Of a DNA stretch of 64,000 nt, positions 57,601 to 64,000 are shown in pieces. The position numbers and the translations under genes are program-made. Source of the stretch: Lycocorax pyrrhopterus obiensis (lineage: Eukaryota > Chordata > Aves > Passeriformes > Paradisaeidae). The notes below the pieces were generated by a model, which saw only the letters and a program-made list of their open reading frames with translations, had not been told where the DNA came from and searched no databases. The first letter of the stretch is position 1. Each line of letters starts with the position of its first letter. The stretch lies in the NCBI GenBank assembly GCA_014706295.1, contig JACSVZ010000037.1, forward strand, positions 1,116,001 to 1,180,000. The letters are read 5' to 3'.

Positions 57601-60600
57601 AAACCAACCAAACAAAAAAACCCAAACCAAACCACAAAAAGCAAAAAGGCGGGGGGGAGGTGAGGGGGAGCAGGAGAGAGACCTTCACCCAAGATTTCTC
57701 CTGAACTCAGCAATGAGGTGAAACGCTCCTCTCCCACACTGGATTAGCAACATTTTGGACCATGTCCAGCCAGCTCACACACTGCTGATGAGCCAACAGA
57801 TGTACCTTGCAATAACTGAGAGAAGGGCTCCAAGAGCCACACGGCTGAACGTTACAGGTATCTCTCTGAGAAGTTCAAGACCTTTTATCCTGTATTATTT
57901 CTCATTTTTCTAGTCACAATCTTTTCTGTCTTGCTCACTTCGGGGGTCTCTGCAGGGCTACCTGCTTAGCAGGCACTGAAGTTACAGGAACAGTTTCCAC
58001 ATTCTTGTCTTTTACAGCCAAAAGAGGATCTCATGACAAGCAAGTCTCTTGCAGCGCACTGATGAGAGATGAGAGCTCAACAGCATAAAAATCACTGTCC
58101 AAATAAGCTTTTCTCCAGCTACATTGTACAGGAAATCTAAACAGCCCAAGCCCAAGGAGATGTCTTGCACTGGAAGCACCCTCACTCTGTCCAAAGGCAA
58201 CAAAAATCCATGTGGATACAAACACGTCCACATTTTTATGGTTTTGCCCAAAAATTCTGCTTTCGGTGATAGAATTTAGTATCTTTTTATGAGCTAAAAA
58301 GTTAGACATGCAAATTCATGCATTTACTGAGTTTCTCCATTACGTATCAATCTAAGAAATTTTTTAATATTCTTTAGGAAACTACAGAGACTGTTTCTGC
58401 AGCCTTATTCAAGGCTTCCTCCACCAAAGGTGATGAAAATAACCACATTTCTGTATCTCCAAGACACAGAATAATTTCACAGAAAATATTCTGAACACTG
58501 TATCTTTCCAGGAAATTATTCATTTTCAAATTTAACAATATCAATGTCACACCAAAATTACTTCTCACTATCTTCCCCCCAGCATAATAAGGAGATGTGG
58601 TAGCAACCCGAGGGGAGCTGAACTGTCCCAGCAGGGAGGGACTGGGATGAGCTGCCTGGTCAGATTTTGACCAGTACTAAACAATTGGTTTGAGTCTTGT
58701 ACTCATTTCCCTAAAACAGAAACCACCTTTTCAGTGCAGAACAAGCTCCATTTTCATCTGCACTGTAAGAGAGCCTACTACTGATCACAGTAAAGATAGC
58801 AGGTTATGCACTGAACATTTCCAAAGATGCAAAACTGTTCTGGTACAAATCCTCTAAGGATACATGGTTGTTTACATCAGCTAGCATCTTACAGAGTTAC
58901 AGCCTGTATGCTTGCACAGTTACACCCAGACAACCTGGATATTGTTTCACATTACCTTTTTGTTTGGTTTGTTTGCAGGGTTGGTTTAATCCAGTGGTGT
59001 TTTCTTAACCCAGATCCCTTCACAATTTAACTTAAAGCACACCTGTACCAACAGCAGGCACAGTGAGTGGAAAATGCAGCAAGCAAAAGAGTTAATTTCA
59101 TCTCCAAGATTCTGGAAGCCACACCTCCATTTTCTCCATTGGTGTCCTCCAATATACACTACACTTCCTCAGTAAGAATCTGAACAGATGCCAGCCGTTT
59201 ACGTGACCCAAGTTTTCACTGGAGGCTGCAGAAGCACGTGCCTCGTGCAGCCTGGTAACAGCTCCTGACTGCACAGACCCTGTATTGACATGGGAGCTAA
59301 AACACAGCACTTGCAAACACTTCACCTGCACCCCCACGACAGCCCCTCCTCTGCACAGCTCTCCCCACCGCTGCCTAACCCCAAGGCCTCTTCCAACAGC
59401 AGGATTTCTGTTTCTGAGCTGTGCACACAGTGTCCCCCATGGGCAGGCACAGCTCAGAGCACTGCCTCTGCCCACACTTTATTACAACAGGTAGTAAAGG
59501 CACACCTTCATCAAGCATCAGTTCTGCACTTCCTTTGTGTCATACCCAAAACACCACCATGGGCCAGGGCAAGAAGATACCAAGGCACAGCAGTAAGTGA
59601 CAAGCCCTCCTTTACTTAACAGGCCAAGAAACGAGCACAGAGAGCTGCTTTTCTGATCTCTGCACACTACTGTACTGGACAAGAACACACTCCACAGGAT
59701 CTTCAGTCCTTTTGCCAAGCAAGCTTCAAACAGCAAGAAACTGTCTGTGCCACACATGACTTGACAGTGCAGCCAGAACTACTACAGGGGAAATACTGCT
59801 GAAAATACAGATGAAAAATAAACTGGCAGTTCTTAGCAGCCAGCGGTGTTTACACCACTTGCTCTTTTTTCACACTCTCACCTGGAGGTCTGGAGGTTTT
59901 TGCCATGCTGCACAACCAAATGACAGACGGTATCTGGCTGGAAGGACTACAGGATGAAGGTTCATGATCTCCTGCACATTCCACTGGGGCTGCATCTGCC
60001 CAGCATATAATTATTACCCCACAGAATTCTAAACACTGAGCTAACAGTGGCGTGCGAGATCTGCATGTGCACGTGTTCCCAAGCACTGTGCTTAAATACT
60101 CTGGTGTGGAGGAGCCACACTGAGGAGGGCTTTGGCTTCCCAGCCTGTGCTGTTTCTTTACCAGCAGTTTCTGTGTTAAATCATTCCCTGCATGAGCACA
60201 CGCAGACTGAACTGAGCAAGTGTGACAGCTGAGCACTGTAAAAAAAGCCATGCAGCATGAAGACATTTTTCTGTTTTGCAGAGCAAGCCAGACACACCGT
60301 ATTCTCTCATCCAGCGCAAGCTGTGGGTGGGGATGGAAGCAGTCTTAAGGCCACGTCACTCACAATGCCACTGCTCTGTTTCTATTTTGCAAATCATCTG
60401 TCACTGGTCAATAAAATCTTGCTCAATTCTTCTGTACAGTACAAATCCTGAACATCTTCCATGTTGCAGTATCAATTTGATCATTTAATGCTGATTTCTG
60501 AGGTGTCATTGTTGCAGGAACACCTATTTCTGGAAGTAAACTGCAGTAACATCCTCAACACACCCTACGAAAACCTCTCTTTAGCAGTAAGTTGTTACAG

Positions 60601-62400
60601 GTCATGGTCTCTACCAGCAAATGAAAGCATTTAAAATTCATATTCTAGGACAAATGCTTATCTATGCTATTGAGGCAGGTCACTTCCAGGGCTTTTGATC
60701 AGTGAGAAATGCCACAACTACTGAGGCACAAGATGAGGAAAACACTGTACTGTAGACTCTGAGCCTAAGCAGCAGCTGAAGAAACCCCACGCTTTCACCC
60801 AAGAAATGAACACTACTGGGCATGGGCAGGAATGATGAAGTCATCCAGACCTGCACACACAGGTACTGTCAGTGATTTTAAGCCAGTAATCCACCTGCTA
60901 GGGGCATGATTTCTTACTGTCAACACTTTTCCCATAGTTCTTCCAGTGCTGTAGGACTTCAGCTATTACTCCCATGCCATCTGGGATTATTCTGTTCCTC
61001 TCTGTCATCCCCAGTAGCCAGTGCTCCCTCAAAATAGGGTACTTCTCTACTTTATCATGCCATTACTAGAGAAGAGAAGTAGGAGGGTTGCTCAGGCTGA
61101 CTTCTTCCCCAGGTGGCAGTCTCTATACCAACAGCGATAAAGCACTTGCTGCCCTATTTTCCAGGCTTCTCTTCCCCAGGGCTTAGGGAGGGCAAGATTT
61201 TAATGCTATCCAGGAACAGCTGCTTCAGGAAACAAAGGAAGGTGCTAAACATGCCACGTGTACTTTATATATTTTAGAGGTAGGGAACACTGCTAAAGAC
61301 AACACTTCTTGAGCTATTTTGTAATTTGTACAAAGATTTGGCTGCCTAAGGTCAGTCTCCGCACCTCAGGTCAGAAATGGGCTGTGCTTCCTATGGGTGC
61401 CAATACTATGAAAAATGTACATGAAAAATGCTCTTGGATGTATGCAAAGAGCAACAGCCTGGGAAGACATGCTGTGCTGCTGCTCACTTGCCCAGTTCTA
61501 CTAACCCAGGGCTCCTGGAGACCTCCTCCTCCAAGGGCTACATGCTAAAGGAGCTATAAGCAGGAAAAAAGCATCTCATGCCACACTATGCAGTATCTGT
61601 GCTTACACAACTGTGTATGGTATGTATGCATGCATATGGTAACAATTCTGACCCAAGTTTTCTCTCATTAAATCTGCAACCTCAAGAGTCAAAATAGTCA
61701 CTCTGAAATCATCAGACTGAAGAGCAGCATGCTATAAAATGGCCTCTATTTGCTGCAAAGATAGATAAATAGGAATTGCTGCAAGCTACAAAACTGTGAA
61801 GCACTGGAACAGGTCAGCAAGAGAGACAGAGATCACCTTTCCTGGAAGCTTTCAGAAAGTCTGACATCAGTCATGGTTACCCCATCTAAACTGCAAGTGG
61901 TCTACACAGTCTCCTGAAGCCCTCTTCCTAGCCCCGCTCTTTCTGGCAAAGCGCACTGCAAAACAAGTTTTCCAACACCACGGTGCAAAGCAGGCCTGTA
62001 CTTCCAGCATCCCTAAGATCCCCAAGAAGGTCTGGGCTACCGACCTCCTCCTGTGCCGTACCAGCTCAGAACACGAGGCTGTGAGCTGGAGGCGCTCCGA
62101 TGTAATCTGTCCTGCTGCACACGTGATGCTACAATTAAAGTGCTGTCACAACTCGGAGCCCGCATCGCAACATCACCCGGGAGGGGCTGAGGACCGACAC
62201 GGGAGGGAGAGTACATGAAAACACAACCGCGTCCCACGGCTGGGGGCACAGTGAAGGGGGACACAACGAGCAGCAAGGCGTGCAGTTATCGTGGAAGTGC
62301 AACAGAGTGAGGCACAACACAGAAGCATGCAGATTTAAACCCAAACAAGCACTGCGCGACACTTCATCCTGCAATACTTACTGAAAGCAGTACTTTGTCA
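54635..62400 (-). other. CAMTA1: Upstream CAMTA1 intron, unique sequence
   Basis: The preceding CAMTA1 exon (ending ...DWLSLD in human) was looked for and not found, so it lies to the right of the window. The stretch holds an A/C-rich low-complexity run with a G-rich end at about 57560-57675. Numerous short open frames have no recognised similarity. Confidence 0.65.
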
Positions 62401-63487
62401 CACGTGCACGTCCACCTGCAACGGCTGGGGGTCCCGGACCCCTCTGCAGTCCCTCTACCCGCTTCCAGGTAAATTATGTGACAAGACCTGCCACCAGAGG
62501 ACTGACCTGGGAGTCTACAAGGCATCAGCGGAGGCTCCAGCCAGCATCTGGCGCAGACCCCGCAGCAGGGGCGGGCAGAGCAGGCTCCCCCCAGACCTGC
62601 TTGTCGTCTCTCGCATCCTCGCAGCCAACTGGAGCTCCGCCGTCCTGTCGCAGCGCCGGCGGGTCTCAGCGGTGCCCCCCCCGCGCCCCGGCGGCCGCAG
62701 CGGACGAGCTAATGCTGGCCGGCATAGCTGGGGCTCGGGGCGGCCCGGCCGGCCGCGGCGGAGGACGAGCCCGGGCGCCCTTCAGCGGCCGCGAGCATCG
62801 CAGCCCGAGCGCTGGGGCCGCGGGGCCGGGGTCGGCAGCGGGCTCCGGGGGGCAGGGGCCGGCATGCGGGGACAGGCGGGCCGCTCCTCGCCCCGCGCCC
62901 GCCGCCCCGCGCCCGCCCCGGGGCCAGTGCCGCCTCAGAGCCCGCGGCGGCTCGCGGCCGGTCCACGGCTGCCCCCCGCCCCCCGGCTCGCCCTGCGCCG
63001 TGACAAACACCCCGCGGGCAGCGGCGGCGGCCAGCGACGGCAGTGGCGTCCTGAGCGGAGGGTCAGGCAGGGGCTGGGAACCGACGGCCGTCCCAGTCAC
63101 CCCGGGCGTGCCCACGGAGCCATCGCCGCGCCCGACACCCTCTCGCACCCGCAAGTCCCGGAGGGCCGGCACCCGCCCCGGGGCGCCCGGGCACTTCGCA
63201 AGAGAGGAGCACCGAGACCGTGCCGTAGGGCGATCCGGCTGCCCGGGCGGAGAGCAGGGGCGCTGGGTCCCGCCGCCGCCCTCAGCCCACGCCGGGGCCC
63301 CCCGCCGCCCCCATCGCGGGACACCGGCCGCGTCCGACGGGCTCCCCGCCCCGCGCTCAGTGCCGGCCCGGTGCGGCTGCGGGCGGGCAGCGGCTGCCGC
63401 CGCCTCCCATTGTCTGCGCGGCGCGGCGGGGCGGGCCCTGCCCCGATCCCGCTCCGCTCCGCGCCCGCCGCCGGGCCCGCCCCGCCC

Positions 63488-63495
63488 TGACGTCA
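63488..63495. promoter_or_regulatory. CRE palindrome TGACGTCA
   Basis: This is a perfect full cAMP response element at the right side of the intragenic CpG island, 8 bp from an inverted CCAAT box. CRE plus CCAAT within a CpG island is a common promoter architecture. Confidence 0.7.
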
Positions 63496-63502
63496 CCGGG
63501 CC

Positions 63503-63509
63503 CCATTGG
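63503..63509 (-). promoter_or_regulatory. CCAAT box (CCAATGG on the minus strand)
   Basis: The plus strand reads CCATTGG, giving CCAATGG on the minus strand, next to the CRE. Its orientation favours transcription leftwards, the CAMTA1 sense direction, but NF-Y sites work in both orientations. Confidence 0.55.
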
Positions 63510-63640
63510 CGGCCGCCGCCGTGTTTACAGCGGCCCCGCACCGGGCACCGGCCGCCCGCCGCTCCCGGAGCGCCCCGGAACGTGCCGCCACACGAGCGAG
63601 TCGGGCCCGGGACGCGACATCCCTGCGTCAGCTTCCCGCT

Positions 63641-64000
63641 CATACGCACAGTTCTCCTCGCTTTGCTACACACACAGTGTTTGTACTTTTACTTATTGCT
63701 CTGATGAGGCAAATTTGCGGAGCGTTAAAACCTGACATAGAATTTCGGAGACTGTCTCTGCGGTCCCATGATCCACAGAGGAACCGCGGGCCCCAGGGCA
63801 GACTCCTCGGGGCAGCAGGGCATGTTCAGTTATCGGGCTGATAACAGACACGGCTTCCCAGAGGAATCCGATGTCTGACCATGAAGTCAGGCTGGCTCAG
63901 AAGACAACACTCAGCATAGGAAATTAAATACTCCTTGCCTCAATTCAATCAAATTATGTTTAAAATGGAAAAGAACAGTCTGGGAAATGCAGTCAGAGCA
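63641..64000. other. AT-richer flank of the CpG island
   Basis: Ordinary sequence to the right edge, still within the CAMTA1 intron. No feature was recognised. Confidence 0.6.

Larger units (their letters stand above)
62480..63640. promoter_or_regulatory. Intragenic CpG island in CAMTA1, candidate internal promoter
   Basis: An isolated, very CpG-rich block lies within an intron, with many GC boxes, a full CRE at 63488 and an inverted CCAAT box at 63503. To its left at 62382 a strong minus-strand donor (TTTCA|GTAAGT) could end a first exon. It may drive a short CAMTA1 transcript, an antisense RNA, or both. Confidence 0.6.

Noticed and set aside
57560..57675. A/C-rich run with G-rich end, considered as a retroposon tail or RNA gene
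   Set aside because: It has no body sequence of a known element and no A/B box arrangement. It is treated as low complexity.
62478..63704. Open frames of about 408 and 335 codons on opposite strands
   Set aside because: CpG-island composition depletes stop codons. The translations are Pro/Arg/Ala/Gly low complexity with no recognised domain.
1..64000. CRISPR arrays, operons, phage or other prokaryotic systems
   Set aside because: Intron-exon structure, CpG islands and CR1 elements show vertebrate nuclear DNA. The only direct repeats are the tandem arrays listed.

Overview
The window is vertebrate nuclear DNA, almost certainly from a bird. It carries three intact, intron-rich genes, all on the minus strand, in the order CAMTA1, VAMP3, PER3 (reading right to left). 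This is the same order and orientation as human 1p36. Avian origin is supported by CR1 LINE copies on the minus strand, short introns, sharp CpG islands, and a VAMP3 protein with the avian-type N- and C-termini. I assigned genes by reading translated exons against human PER3, VAMP3 and CAMTA1 as I remember them. No alignment or search was run.

Layout. 1-1686: PER3 3'UTR or flank. 1687-21141: complete PER3 coding sequence in 21 exons (3636 nt, 1211 codons plus stop, every splice phase consistent). 20740-21870: PER3 CpG island with a perfect D-box and two E-boxes. 22078-25598: VAMP3 in five exons (104 aa), with its ATG split by intron 1. Its promoter CpG island is followed by a G-rich tandem array and a GACA-type minisatellite (25690-26315). 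About 26.3-27.5 kb: spacer. About 27.5-30.95 kb: probable CAMTA1 3'UTR. 30952-54634: the last 12 coding exons of CAMTA1 (end of a linker, ankyrin repeats, IQ/calmodulin region), plus a 31-nt alternative microexon in the 14.2-kb last intron. 54635-64000: an upstream CAMTA1 intron with an isolated CpG island at about 62.5-63.6 kb that looks like an internal promoter.

Roles. PER3 is a PERIOD-family repressor of CLOCK/BMAL1. Birds are known to lack PER1, so it is one of only two avian period genes. VAMP3 is an R-SNARE of recycling endosomes. CAMTA1 is a calmodulin-binding transcription factor. They are neighbours by conserved synteny and do not form an operon. The VAMP3 3' end and the PER3 promoter are packed into less than 1 kb, so VAMP3 termination may touch PER3 regulation.

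Most notable observations: (1) the 31-nt CAMTA1 microexon shifts the frame of the final exon, so that exon encodes two alternative C-termini, both resembling known human isoform ends; (2) a 21-nt CAMTA1 microexon between IQ motifs; (3) an intragenic CAMTA1 CpG island with CRE and CCAAT sites and a strong downstream splice donor; (4) a five-serine FASP-type CK1 phosphocluster in PER3; (5) a GC-AG intron, a perfect 3x51-bp tandem repeat with intronic polyadenylation hexamers, and a 330-nt uninterrupted purine tract in PER3. I found no new gene system. The long open frames in GC-rich or repetitive stretches look like artefacts.
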